Shown: positions 1 to 8,904, counted from the first letter of the stretch. The stretch is 64,000 bases of DNA from Planctomycetota bacterium (GCA_020638655.1 JACKIC010000001.1:310001-374000); one strand, 5' to 3'. Notes: generated from the letters alone by a model not told the origin. A program made the numbers and translations.

Positions 1-951
1 CAGCCGATGGTCGGTGTTGTTGCCGTTGGCGCGCGCCTGGAACAGCGCGCGCACGGTGCCGTCCGGATCGACGCGCAGGTCGACGGTCCAGCCGCGCCGC
101 ATCGCCGCACCGCCGAACACCGCGCCCGCCTGCAGCACCGGCGTCAGACTCGACGGCGCCTGCCCGGCGGCGTCGAGCACGTTGGCGTCGACGAGCGTGC
201 CGTCGCTGCGGCGCAGCTGGTCGTTCTCGACGTAGCCGTGATAGATGCTGTTGTCGTAGTTGCGCGGATGGCGCTCGGTGGTCAGCACGTGCACACGCGC
301 GATCCCGTCCGACGCGTACTTCACGTACGGGCGATCGCCGCTGCCGCCCTCGGTCAACAGCTTGCCGCCGCCCGACCAGGTGGTGCCCTGATCCGTGCTC
401 CACATCACGTTCGGGTCCCAGTTGATCGCGCGCACGAAGTTGTAGGTGCGGCCCGTCGACGACAGGTGGAACACGTTCGAGTAGCTCATGTCGACGGGAT
501 GCGAGTAGCTCGCTTCGGTCGTCCACGCGCTCGGATCGCCGGGGTTCGTCGTCACGCGCCAGCGCGTCAGGTGGCTGCCGCCGTGCGTGCCGTAGACCGC
601 GAGGTAACGGCCGTCGGGCCGCACCAGCAGCGCCGGCGAGTTGTGGTCGTCACCCTGCAGCCGGTCGTGCAGCTCGAAGGCGCCGAACCGCCCCGCGCTC
701 AGGTCGAGCCAGGCCACGTCGATGTCGCCGCCGCGCGCCGTTCCGCCGACGCCGCTGCTGTCGGCGCACGACGCGACCAGCAGCCGGCCGCGCAGCGGAT
801 CGACGATCGCGCGCTCGTCCTCGAACCACGACCACGCGCCGTTGTCATGCAGGTTCAGAAGGTGACCATGCACCTCGTCTTGGGCGAACACGGCGGCCAT
901 CGGCGAAAAGCCGACGAGGAGCACACGGAACCAGGAGCGTTGCGGAGGCAT
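1..951 (-). CDS. BNR-repeat (sialidase-like fold) secreted protein, 3' end cut by window
   Basis: The frame stays open from an ATG at 951 to the window edge (317 codons, no stop), so the C-terminus is missing. The N-terminus is a signal peptide ending near F-A-Q (about residue 24). The mature part begins with G-A-W-S-W-F-E-D-E-R-A and continues with L-Q-G-D-D-H-N-S-P-A-L and Y-G-T-H-G, then S-T-D-Q-G-T-T-W, an Asp-box-type repeat. These match the BNR_4 class of beta-propeller proteins, many of which sit in polysaccharide-degradation or sulfatase loci. Family membership is well supported; the substrate is unknown. It is transcribed away from the secreted protein starting at 1133. No clear Shine-Dalgarno is visible before the chosen start. 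Confidence 0.75.
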   Translation of the reverse strand, partial: MPPQRSWFRVLLVGFSPMAAVFAQDEVHGHLLNLHDNGAWSWFEDERAIVDPLRGRLLVASCADSSGVGGTARGGDIDVAWLDLSAGRFGAFELHDRLQGDDHNSPALLVRPDGRYLAVYGTHGGSHLTRWRVTTNPGDPSAWTTEASYSHPVDMSYSNVFHLSSTGRTYNFVRAINWDPNVMWSTDQGTTWSGGGKLLTEGGSGDRPYVKYASDGIARVHVLTTERHPRNYDNSIYHGYVENDQLRRSDGTLVDANVLDAAGQAPSSLTPVLQAGAVFGGAAMRRGWTVDLRVDPDGTVRALFQARANGNNTDHRL

Positions 952-1034
952 GATGGAGGAAACGGTGCGAACGGGGTCGCGTGAAGATAGCGAGCGGGCG
1001 CCGCGCCGTGGGGCGACACGGACGCGACAAGGCC

Positions 1035-1060
1035 GATCGTGCCCCTAGATCGCCACGATC
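1035..1060. promoter_or_regulatory. Inverted repeat between divergent genes
   Basis: GATCGTG (1035-1041) and CACGATC (1054-1060) form a perfect 7-base dyad with a 12-base spacer. A second hairpin, CGCCGGG-CTT-CCCGGCG, follows at 1082-1098. Both lie in the 181-base region between the divergent genes starting at 951 and 1133. An operator or leader structure is possible, but this is inferred only from symmetry and position. Confidence 0.3.
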
Positions 1061-1132
1061 CGCTACCCTTCGCCCCCTGGTCGCCGGGCTTCCCGGCGGC
1101 TCCACACCATTCCTTCAGCAACGAGGCACACC

Positions 1133-2191
1133 ATGCCGAGCCCCAAGATCGCGCTCCTCGCCACCGCGGCGCTGTTCAGCTCTTCCCTCGCCGCTCAGAT
1201 CACCTACGTCGACGCCGACGTCGCCACCAATACGACGCTCGCCGACGGCACGCCGTACGTGCCGATGACGGTGACGAGCAGCATCGACAACGAGTGGACG
1301 CAGCGGCCGTTCGCCAACGGCGGCACGATCCTGTCGAGCCACGACGCGACCGGCAACGAAGACTGCCCGATGCTGCGCACGGTGATCTCAGGCCTCGTGC
1401 CGGGCGTGCCACACACGATCTACACCTACTGGTGGGGTGGAGCCAACGTGAACTGGCGCGGTCGCTGCGCGGTCGACACCGCACAGCCGGCGCCGCAGCT
1501 GGCGGGCTACAACAGCGTGCACTTCGCGACGTCGGCCTTCGCGCCGATGCAGCCGCTCGCGTTCGACGCGCCGCTCGGCGCCAACCAGACCTCGCTCGGG
1601 CTCACCCGCGACGCCCTCGGCTTCGAGACCACGGGGCACTTCACCAACCAGGTGATGATCCAGGAAGGCAACCGCTGGCTGTACGAGGTGGCGCTGGGCA
1701 CCTTCATGTCGAATGGCGCCGGTGAGATCTGGGTCTACGTCGACGACCTCGAGGGCAACCAGAGCAGCAGCAACCGCACGTGGTACGACGGCGTCGGCTG
1801 GGAATGGGCGCCGCTGGGACTCGGCAACAGCTGCGGCGCCCCCACCCCGTCGATCGGCTACATCGGCCAGCCGGTCACGACGCGCGACTTCACGGTGACC
1901 CTCGCCAACGCGCCGGCGAGTTCGCTGGGCATGCTCGTCATCGGCTTCAACGCGTCGTCGTGGAACAGCCTGCCGTTGCCGCTGTCGCTCGCGTCGTTCG
2001 GCTTCCCGGGCTGCGATCTCAATGTCGCCGTCGACCTCAACCTGTTCTTGCTCACCGACCCGACCGGCGCCGCGTCCTACACGGTCAACCTGCCGCAGGT
2101 CCCCATGCTCGATGTCTATTGGCAGTGGGCCGCGCTGAGTCCGACCGGCCTCGTCGCGACAACGGGCCTGTTCACCCGGTTCCACCCGTGA
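1133..2191 (+). CDS. Secreted protein of unknown function with a G/C-P-rich C-terminal domain
   Basis: The 352-residue product starts with a clean signal peptide (K-I-A-L-L-A-T-A-A-L-F, cleavage near S-L-A-A-Q, about residue 21). The first half (22-230) has no motif I can name; it contains W-W-G-G-A-N and Y-E-V-A-L-G and looks beta-rich. The last ~120 residues begin with G-N-S-C-G and carry G-F-P-G-C and W-Q-W before ending T-R-F-H-P. That tail resembles a domain I associate with the C-termini of many planctomycete exported proteins (inference). The stop is followed after four bases by the GTG of the methyltransferase, so the two are probably co-translated even though one is exported and the other cytoplasmic. 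Confidence 0.7.
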   Translation: MPSPKIALLATAALFSSSLAAQITYVDADVATNTTLADGTPYVPMTVTSSIDNEWTQRPFANGGTILSSHDATGNEDCPMLRTVISGLVPGVPHTIYTYWWGGANVNWRGRCAVDTAQPAPQLAGYNSVHFATSAFAPMQPLAFDAPLGANQTSLGLTRDALGFETTGHFTNQVMIQEGNRWLYEVALGTFMSNGAGEIWVYVDDLEGNQSSSNRTWYDGVGWEWAPLGLGNSCGAPTPSIGYIGQPVTTRDFTVTLANAPASSLGMLVIGFNASSWNSLPLPLSLASFGFPGCDLNVAVDLNLFLLTDPTGAASYTVNLPQVPMLDVYWQWAALSPTGLVATTGLFTRFHP

Positions 2192-2195
2192 CCGC

Positions 2196-3017
2196 GTGAG
2201 CGCCACCGAAGAACGCAGCTACGTGCTCGGCACCGAGGACGCCGAGCTCGTTCGCCTGGGCAACCAGCACCAGACCTGGGTGCAGGCGTGCTACGACCTG
2301 TTCGCGCGCGCCGGGCTGCGCACCGGCGACCGCGTGCTCGACCTCGGCTGCGGGCCCGGCTTCACGACGATGGAGCTGGCCCGCCTGGTCGGGCCGACGG
2401 GCAGCGTCGTCGCGATCGACCAGAGCCAGCGCTTCCTCGACCACCTCGCCGCGGTCGCGCGGCACGCGGGCACCACCTGGGCACGGCCGCTCGCGGCGCA
2501 GCTCGAACACGTCGATCTGCCGCCCGCCAGCTTCGACGCCGCCTATTCGCGCTGGCTGTTCTGCTGGCTCACCGACGCCGAACCGGCGCTGGCCAACACG
2601 GTGCGCGCGCTGCGCCCGGGCGGCGCGCTGCTGCTGCACGAGTACCTGCACTGGGGCTCGATGCGACTGGTGCCCGAGTGCCCGGCGTTCGCGCGCGCCG
2701 TGCAGGGCTGCATGGCCAGCTGGCCCGCGAGCGGCGCCACCATCGACTTCGCGATGCAGGTGCCTTCGATCGCCGAGCGCCACGGCCTGCGCATCGAGCA
2801 CTTCGCGCCGATCGCGCGGCTCGGTGCGGTCGGTTCGCTGGAGTGGCGGTGGCTCACCGAGTTCTTCGCCAACTACCTGCCCAAGCTGGTCGACCGCGAG
2901 CTGCTCACCGGGCCCGAGGTGGACGCCGCGCTCACGTCGCTGCGCGAACGCACCACGCGCGGCCTCGGCTACTGCTACACGCCCACGGTCGCGGCCGTGG
3001 TGCTGCGCAAGCCGTGA
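2196..3017 (+). CDS. Class I SAM-dependent methyltransferase
   Basis: 273 residues from a GTG start four bases after the upstream stop. Motif I, V-L-D-L-G-C-G-P-G (about residues 47-55), binds S-adenosylmethionine; the acidic motif II (V-A-I-D-Q-S) and a motif-III-like L-R-P-G-G-A-L-L follow in order, as in the Methyltransf_11/25 group. The C-terminal third (W-L-T-E-F-F-A-N-Y-L) is longer than in the minimal fold and probably holds the substrate pocket. No signal peptide or membrane segment is present. The methyl acceptor cannot be predicted; the secreted-protein neighbour gives no obvious clue. Confidence 0.85.
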   Translation: MSATEERSYVLGTEDAELVRLGNQHQTWVQACYDLFARAGLRTGDRVLDLGCGPGFTTMELARLVGPTGSVVAIDQSQRFLDHLAAVARHAGTTWARPLAAQLEHVDLPPASFDAAYSRWLFCWLTDAEPALANTVRALRPGGALLLHEYLHWGSMRLVPECPAFARAVQGCMASWPASGATIDFAMQVPSIAERHGLRIEHFAPIARLGAVGSLEWRWLTEFFANYLPKLVDRELLTGPEVDAALTSLRERTTRGLGYCYTPTVAAVVLRKP

Positions 3018-3116
3018 CCACCTGACCGCCATGGCAAGGCGCGTCCGCGGCACACTCCCGCGGCGCCTCGAAAGCACAGGGAGGAGCGCGACCGCCGCGG
3101 GATATGCTGCTCGCCC

Positions 3117-6020
3117 ATGGACCAGGAACGCGAGCCGAGGCTGCGCCGCCTGGAGGACGCCATCGAGGCGTACCTCGCCAAGGACGAGACCGTTCCGGTC
3201 GATGCGTTCCTGGCCCGGCACGAACCCGTCGCGGATCTGCTGGGACCGATGCTGCGCCCCGCAGACGAGGGCGAGAACGAAGCACCCTCGCGCCGTCGCA
3301 TCGGCGACCTCGACCTGGTGCGCGAGATCGGCCGCGGCGGCATGGGCGTGGTCTACGAAGCCGAGGACGCGCTGCTGAAGCGACGGGTGGCGGTCAAGCT
3401 GATGACGCGCAGCGCCGAGACGCCGCCGAGTTCGATCGTGAGGTTCCGCCGCGAGGCCGAGCTGGCCGCCAGCCTCAAGCACCCCGCGGTGGTGCCCGTG
3501 CACTCGCTCGGCGAGACCGACGAGGCGTTCTATCTGGTGATGGAACTCGAGCGCGCCGCCTCGCTCGCGGAGGTGTTCGCCGAGCTGCGCGGCCTCGACG
3601 TCGCCACCGCCCGCCCCGGCATGCTGCGCGAGGCGATCACCTGCGCCGTCGCCAACCGTTTCCCCGACGCGCCACCCGCGCCGACCACGTCCACCGACGG
3701 GCACGCGCGCACCGCCGCGGCGATCGTGCTGCAGGTGGCCGAAGCGCTCGGCCAGGCCCACGCCAAGGGCGTCATCCACCGCGACGTGAAGCCCGGCAAC
3801 ATCCTCGTCGAACCCAGCGGTCGCGCCTACCTGACCGACTTCGGGCTCGCCTGCGTGCAGAGCGATCCGGCCGTGACCCAGGCCGGGTCGGCGCCCGGCA
3901 CGCCGCAGTACATGGCCCCCGAGCAGGTGCGCGGCGACCGCGACGCGCTCGGCCCGCCCACCGACGTATTCGCGCTCGGCGCGACCCTCTACGAGGCGCT
4001 GACTCTGCGCCGCGCGTTCCCCGGCGAGTCCGTGACCGCGGTGCTGTTCGCGGTGACGCACCGCGACCCGGTCGATCCGTCGCGTCTGGTGCCGACGCTG
4101 CCGCGCGACCTCGTCGCGATCGTGCAGCGCGCACTCGAGAAGGACCCCGCCGCGCGCTACCCCACCGCGGCCGAGTTCGCCGCCGACCTGGCCGCGTTCC
4201 TGCGCGGCGACCCGGTCAGCGCGCGCCCGGTCAACTACCTCGGCCGCCTGCGGCGTCAGGCCGCGCGCGAGCCGTGGCGCGCGCTGGTCGCGCTCCTGGT
4301 CGCGATCGGCCTGCCCGCGCTCGTGTTCCTGGCGATCGCCGCCAACCGCCGCGATTCGCAGACCCAGCTGGGTGAGCAGGTGCAGCAGGCGGCGTGGCTG
4401 GACACTCAGCTGGCGCACGGCTTCCGCGAGGCCGGGGAAGGTGACCTCGTGGCCGCGCAGGAGTGTTTCACCGCGATCCTGGAGAAGGCGCCCGATCACG
4501 AGGAGGGCATCGCCGGCCTCTCCGTGGTGGCGCGCACGCGCGGCGACGCCGCGGCGCTCGAGGTCCTGCGGCGACACCCGGCCGCGTTGCAGGCCAGCGC
4601 CGCGCTGCGCCGCCGCCAGGCCGAACTGCTGCGGCGCCTGGGCAAGGAGGACGCCGCGAACGCGGTCGCCCGGGACCTGGTCGCCGAGCCGATCGACTTC
4701 GACGCGTTCCTCTACGGCTACGCGGACCTCGAACTCGGCCACGCCGGCGACGACGCGGCCTTCGCCCGCGCCAAGCGGCTGCTGCACCGCGCCATCGTCA
4801 GCTCGGATCACCCACGCCCGTTGTACTACTACGAGTGGCTGCACGCCGCCGCGCACACCGGCGACGCCGACGATGTCGACGCCGCGACCGCGGCGATCGA
4901 GAAGCTGTGGCCCGACGCCGCGTCGAGCTGGTTCTGGATCTCGTTCGCGCGCGACCGCCTCGACGACACGACCGGCGCCATCGCCGCGCTCGAACGCGCC
5001 CTGCGGATCGACCCCGACTTCCTGTCCGCGGCCCTCAACCGCGCGCGCCTGCTGCGCCGTTCGGGCCACAACGAGGCAGCGATCACGCAGCTGCGCGAGC
5101 TGCTCGACACCGCGCCGCGGCCGGCGCTCGTGCACCGCGAGCTGGCCGTCGCGCTGGCCGCCGCCAAGGACTACCGGGGCGCCCTACAGAGTTACCGCGC
5201 GGCGTTGCCCGCCTTCGGCAACGATCCCGCCGTGCAGCGTGAGTACGCCGGCGCGTTGGTCGCGACCGGCGCGGCCGCAGCCGGTGCCAAGGTGCTCACG
5301 GACATCCTCGAACGCAACCCCGACGATCTCGGTGCCCGCCTGGCGCTGGGCACGACGCTGCAACGCATGAACCGGAACGCCGAGGCGCGCGAGCAGCTGC
5401 AGCTGTGTGTGACACGGATCGCGTCGGCGCCCGCCTTCTTCGCGCTCGGCATCTGCGAGAACGCGCTGGGCAACACCGACGCGGCGCGCCGGGCCTACGA
5501 GAAGGCGCTCGCGATCGACGCCACCCACACCGAGGCGGCGGTCAACCTCGGGCTGCTGCACCTGCGCGCCGGCGACGCGAAGAACGCCGAACGACTGCTG
5601 CGTCAGGCGCTCGACGTCGACCCGACGATGCTGCCGGCCCGCCGGGCGATGCTGCGCCTGCTCGAGGCACGACCCGCAGACGCGGTGCAGATGTGCCGGG
5701 AGTGGGTCGCGCGCGCCCCCGACCTCGCCGAGGCGAAGCGACACCTGGCGATGGCGCTGCTGCAGAGCGGCGACGCCGCGGTGCGCGCCGAGGCGCTCGA
5801 ACTCGCCCGCGCCGCCGCCGCGGCGCCCGGCGGCAGCGACGCCGCCACGCAGCACGCGCTCGGCGCCGCGATGCTCGCCAACGGCGACCCCGCGGCGGCG
5901 CGCGACACCCTGAAGAAGGCGCTCGAGCAGCTCGACCCCAAGGACCGCTTCACGCCCTACTACGAGCAGCAGCTGCAAGCGACGCTGCAGCAATGCGAGG
6001 CGGCCCTGGAGAAGCGATGA
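3117..6020 (+). CDS. Membrane-anchored Ser/Thr protein kinase with C-terminal TPR array
   Basis: 967 residues. After a ~60-residue leader, a Hanks-type kinase domain runs from about 63 to 370: glycine loop G-R-G-G-M-G-V-V-Y (72-80), K94, catalytic loop H-R-D-V-K-P with D223, D-F-G-L-A with D241, and Y-M-A-P-E-Q. A loop of about 40 residues is inserted before the catalytic loop. One hydrophobic segment (about 385-405, just after P-W-R-A-L-V-A-L-L) anchors it in the membrane. The remaining ~560 residues are TPR-like helical repeats, likely a protein-binding array outside the membrane. It overlaps the ECF sigma factor by ATGA, so the pair probably forms a signalling unit in which the kinase controls the sigma factor (inference from coupling). 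Confidence 0.92.
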   Translation: MDQEREPRLRRLEDAIEAYLAKDETVPVDAFLARHEPVADLLGPMLRPADEGENEAPSRRRIGDLDLVREIGRGGMGVVYEAEDALLKRRVAVKLMTRSAETPPSSIVRFRREAELAASLKHPAVVPVHSLGETDEAFYLVMELERAASLAEVFAELRGLDVATARPGMLREAITCAVANRFPDAPPAPTTSTDGHARTAAAIVLQVAEALGQAHAKGVIHRDVKPGNILVEPSGRAYLTDFGLACVQSDPAVTQAGSAPGTPQYMAPEQVRGDRDALGPPTDVFALGATLYEALTLRRAFPGESVTAVLFAVTHRDPVDPSRLVPTLPRDLVAIVQRALEKDPAARYPTAAEFAADLAAFLRGDPVSARPVNYLGRLRRQAAREPWRALVALLVAIGLPALVFLAIAANRRDSQTQLGEQVQQAAWLDTQLAHGFREAGEGDLVAAQECFTAILEKAPDHEEGIAGLSVVARTRGDAAALEVLRRHPAALQASAALRRRQAELLRRLGKEDAANAVARDLVAEPIDFDAFLYGYADLELGHAGDDAAFARAKRLLHRAIVSSDHPRPLYYYEWLHAAAHTGDADDVDAATAAIEKLWPDAASSWFWISFARDRLDDTTGAIAALERALRIDPDFLSAALNRARLLRRSGHNEAAITQLRELLDTAPRPALVHRELAVALAAAKDYRGALQSYRAALPAFGNDPAVQREYAGALVATGAAAAGAKVLTDILERNPDDLGARLALGTTLQRMNRNAEAREQLQLCVTRIASAPAFFALGICENALGNTDAARRAYEKALAIDATHTEAAVNLGLLHLRAGDAKNAERLLRQALDVDPTMLPARRAMLRLLEARPADAVQMCREWVARAPDLAEAKRHLAMALLQSGDAAVRAEALELARAAAAAPGGSDAATQHALGAAMLANGDPAAARDTLKKALEQLDPKDRFTPYYEQQLQATLQQCEAALEKR

Positions 6021-6634
6021 CCGAGCACCCGGCGACGGTCACGCTGCTGCGTCGCCTGCACGCCGGCGACGACGGCGCGCTCGCCGCGCTGCTCGCGCGC
6101 GACCTGCCCTGGGTGCGCGCCGAGGTCGGACGCCGCATGGGCGACGAGCTGCGCGGTCGCGCCGACGTCGACGACGTCGTGCAGCAGGCGCTCGTCAACG
6201 TGCTGCAGCACGGGCCGCGCTTCGAGGCCGAGGACGCCGAGCACTACCGCGCGCTGCTGCTGTGCATCGTCGAGAACACCATCCGCAAGATGATCCGCGA
6301 CGGCCGGCGCCAGAAGCGCTGGGCCGGGCGCGAAGAGCCCCTGCCGTCCGGCTCGGTGGTCGCGCTGACCGCCGGCGTCACGCAGCCCGCCGCCGCCGCC
6401 GACCGCAACGAGCGCCGCGCCTGGCTGCAGCTCGCGCTCGAACTGCTCGACAGCGCCGACCGGGAGGTCGTGCTGGCGCGCCAGTGGGAAGGGCGCGCGT
6501 TCGCGGCGATCGGGGCCGAGCTGGGCATCTCCGAGGAGGCGGCGCGCAAGCGCTTCGAGCGCGCGATCGCCCGGCTCGCGCAGCTCGTCGCGCGGCTGCG
6601 TTCGGGCCGCGTCGACGAGGTCCTGCGGCGCTGA
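6017..6634 (+). CDS. ECF-type RNA polymerase sigma factor
   Basis: 205 residues from an ATG overlapping the kinase stop (ATGA); a much longer open frame exists upstream but lies within the kinase gene. Region 2 is seen around D-V-D-D-V-V-Q-Q-A-L (about 52-61), and region 4 around S-A-D-R-E-V-V-L-A-R-Q-W-E-G followed by an A-A-R-K-R-F-E-R-A recognition helix. Size and architecture fit the planctomycete ECF sigma factors commonly linked to protein kinases. No anti-sigma factor is present, so control by the coupled kinase is the natural hypothesis. Confidence 0.88.
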   Translation: MTEHPATVTLLRRLHAGDDGALAALLARDLPWVRAEVGRRMGDELRGRADVDDVVQQALVNVLQHGPRFEAEDAEHYRALLLCIVENTIRKMIRDGRRQKRWAGREEPLPSGSVVALTAGVTQPAAAADRNERRAWLQLALELLDSADREVVLARQWEGRAFAAIGAELGISEEAARKRFERAIARLAQLVARLRSGRVDEVLRR

Positions 6635-6644
6635 GCCTCAGCGC
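6628..6644. terminator. 17-base palindrome shared by two convergent stop codons
   Basis: GCGCTGA-GCC-TCAGCGC lies between the sigma-factor gene and the convergent selenoprotein gene. It contains the TGA stop of each (6632-6634 and, on the minus strand, 6640-6638). It can fold on either transcript, so it may act as a compact bidirectional terminator, though no T tract follows. Confidence 0.45.
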
Positions 6645-7675
6645 GCCGGCGCCACGAGCCAGGGGTTGGCCTGGCGCAGCTCGGCGAGCTGCCGCTCCGC
6701 GCGCGCGGTCGCATCGGCGTCGTCGGAGCGTCGCAAGTGTTGCACGAGCTGCTGCTGCGCCCAGTGTCGCACGGGCACCGAGGAGTTGGCGAGCAGGCGG
6801 TCGATCCAGCCACGCCAGCGCGCGTCGTCCCGACGTTCGGCCACGAGCGTCGCACACGCGGTGAGGCCGAGCCACGAGTCGGGCAACACCGCTGCGCCTT
6901 CGGCCGCCGGCGGCGCGCCCAGCGCCGCAGCCCAGACCGCGAACGGCCTTCGGGTGGATTCGTCGGGCAGCTTGCCGTCGCGACGGGCGACGTAGAGCGC
7001 CGCGCCGACGTACTCCGGGCCAGGGTCGCCGGCGAGCTCCGCGCCATCGCCGAAGATCAGGGTGCGCTCGGCCTGCTGCCCCACCTTCGCCAACAGGCTC
7101 TCGACCTGCGGCCCGAGCGCATCGGGCTCCGCCCACGGCAGCTTGGTCCGCACGACGCCGAACGGGTCGACCACGATCGCCGGGCTCGGCAGATCGCCGA
7201 ACAGCGCGCGGCTCTGGTCGTCCATGCCGTCGATCCACACCAGCGCCGGGTCCAGCACGAGCTCGTCGCAGGTCTTGCGCGCCAGCTCACAACGCTCGCC
7301 GAGGTCCTTGGGCTGCGGGATCTCCGCGAACGCCATCTGCCTGGCGTGCGGCTCGCGTTGGTAGACGAAGACGAACTGCACGTCGCGACGCTTGCCGTAC
7401 TCGGCGATCAGCTGCCGCAGACCTGCGGCGTTGCGACGGAACGGGGGTCAAGTGTAGCTGCCCTTGACGATCACCACGGTGCTGCCGAGCAGCGCCTGCA
7501 GACAGCGCGGGCGGCCGTCGAGGCCGCACAGCTGCAGGTCAGGCGCCGGGCTGCCGACCGCCGGCGCGGCGGCGGCGAACGCCTTGGGGTCGTAGAGGTC
7601 GACCTCCCGCTTCTCCATCTGTGCCGCCGCGGCGGCGGCCAGGGACAGCAACACAGCACCGGTTCGGATGATCAT
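6638..7675 (-). CDS. Iodothyronine-deiodinase-like selenoprotein (in-frame TGA = Sec76)
   Basis: Read through one TGA (7450-7448), the gene gives 345 residues: a signal peptide (ends near A-A-A-A-Q, residue 19), a thioredoxin-fold start G-S-P-A-P-D-L, then V-I-V-K-G-S-Y-T-U76-P-P-F-R-R. Vertebrate deiodinases have S-C-T-U-P-P-F at the active site. The frame downstream of the TGA stays in phase and keeps deiodinase-like features (F-V-F-V-Y-Q-R-E-P-H-A, W-I-D-G-M-D-D). The C-terminal ~110 residues look helical. The product is probably an exported selenol reductase or peroxiredoxin-like enzyme; thyronine is not implied as substrate. The ATG at 7675 lies eight bases after the stop of the formylglycine-fold gene, so the two are likely one operon. 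An ordinary stop giving a 75-residue fragment is much less likely. Confidence 0.85.
7414..7429 (-). promoter_or_regulatory. SECIS-like hairpin of the deiodinase-like gene
   Basis: On the minus strand, GCCGCA-GGTC-TGCGGC makes a perfect 6-bp stem with a GGUC loop starting 25 bases after the TGA. The central GCAGGTCTGC matches the apical part of the E. coli fdhF SECIS, including the G-U pair that SelB recognises. Bacterial SECIS elements lie inside the coding region just after the UGA, as here. Confidence 0.8.
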
Positions 7676-7683
7676 GGTTCCGC

Positions 7684-8862
7684 TCACTCTGGGTCGACGG
7701 CGACCCGGAAACCGACGTCGTCGGCCCGAACTCCCGGGCGCAGCTTCATGCGCATCGAGTTGCGCAGGAACATGCCGTCGAGCACGAACGAGCCGCCGCG
7801 CAACACACGATACTCTCCTTCGGTCGGCGCGGCGGCGTTCGCGTAGGCGTCCCGCGAATACACGTCGGCGACCCACTCGAACGCGTTGCCGGTCATGTCG
7901 TGCAGGCCGTATCCGTTCGGCGCGAAGGCCGCGATCGGGCGCAATTCCCCGCTCTCCTGATTGGCGGCGGCCCGCTGGTAGACGTCGCCGTAGGAGTAGG
8001 TCCAGGAAGCCGCACCCCTGGCCGCCTTCTCCCATTCGGCCTCGGTCGGCAGCCGGTGCCGCCGGCCCGTGACCCGCGTGCGCCACGCGCAGTACGCCTG
8101 CGCCCCCTCGAAGCTGACCGTGATCACCGGCAGGTCCGGCCGCTCCGTCACGAAGCGCCCGTCGTCGCCGCGGCGGATGTGACCCTTCCTGCTGGCGAGA
8201 TCGAGCCAGTTCGGCGCCACCTCGCCGGCGTCGTTGAGGAACGCGACGAACTCGGCGTTGCTGGTCTCGTGGGTCGCGAGCCAGAAGCCGGGGATGTCGA
8301 CGACGCGCGCGGGCCGCTCGTCCTCCTGCCCGACGCCGAGCACGTCGCCGCGCAGCGCCGGCCCGGGTGCAATCCAGGCCAATCCCGCCTGCGGCGGTGG
8401 CGGCGGCGCGATCGTGAGCTCGACGCGTTCCGGCCGCTGCGCGGCGGCGGGCAGCGGCAGCGGCAGATGCCAGACCCGCTCACCCAACGATGCCTGCAGC
8501 TCCCAACGCCCCAGCGGCAACTCCAAGCGCACCTCGACGGCGTTGCCCAGTTCGAGCGCCGCCGCGCCCAGAGCATCGGGGCACCTCCCGACCAGCTCCG
8601 CCGACGACGGGTTGTGGATCACGACGGCGTGACGAACCACCTCGGGCAGGAGCACCGCCGCGCGCGCGGCCTTCGCGGGCGCCGGCTCCGGTACGGGTTG
8701 CAGCTCTGGCTGTGGTTGCGGCTCCGGTTCGGGTTGCGGCTCCGCCTGCGATTGCGGCTCGGTCGGCGGCTCTCGTTCGGGCATGGGCGCGACCCGAGGG
8801 GGCGGCACGCAGGCCGCGAACGACAGCAACACGGGCAACAAACGCGTCGGGCCACCGGACAT
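7684..8862 (-). CDS. Formylglycine-generating-enzyme-fold (SUMF1) lipoprotein without the catalytic Cys pair
   Basis: 392 residues. The N-terminus is a lipoprotein-type signal (S-F-A-A-C18; Phe at -3 is atypical), followed by a ~45-residue Pro/Glu/Gln linker built from short E-P-Q-P repeats. The C-terminal ~225 residues are a SUMF1 domain: F-W-L-A-T-H-E-T-S-N-A-E-F, A-Y-C-A-W-R, R-L-P-T-E-A-E-W-E, M-T-G-N-A-F-E-W-V and L-R-G-G-S-F. After R-G-G-S-F there is no cysteine where genuine formylglycine-generating enzymes hold their catalytic thiols, so it is probably a structural or binding member. It precedes the deiodinase-like selenoprotein by 8 bases on the same strand. Confidence 0.85.
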   Translation of the reverse strand: MSGGPTRLLPVLLSFAACVPPPRVAPMPEREPPTEPQSQAEPQPEPEPQPQPELQPVPEPAPAKAARAAVLLPEVVRHAVVIHNPSSAELVGRCPDALGAAALELGNAVEVRLELPLGRWELQASLGERVWHLPLPLPAAAQRPERVELTIAPPPPPQAGLAWIAPGPALRGDVLGVGQEDERPARVVDIPGFWLATHETSNAEFVAFLNDAGEVAPNWLDLASRKGHIRRGDDGRFVTERPDLPVITVSFEGAQAYCAWRTRVTGRRHRLPTEAEWEKAARGAASWTYSYGDVYQRAAANQESGELRPIAAFAPNGYGLHDMTGNAFEWVADVYSRDAYANAAAPTEGEYRVLRGGSFVLDGMFLRNSMRMKLRPGVRADDVGFRVAVDPE

Positions 8863-8904
8863 GCCGCAAGGACACGCCCGATGGCCCGGAACTTCCAGTA
8901 CTCA

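Noticed and set aside
2172..5135. 987-codon minus-strand frame opposite the methyltransferase and first kinase
   Set aside because: It spans two real genes, has an Arg/Ala/Gly/Val composition and no domain.
6638..7675. Pseudogene or sequencing error as cause of the in-frame TGA
   Set aside because: One or two such errors are possible, but three TGAs all at redox-Cys positions, each followed by a hairpin at the same distance and an otherwise intact frame, is hard to explain by chance.
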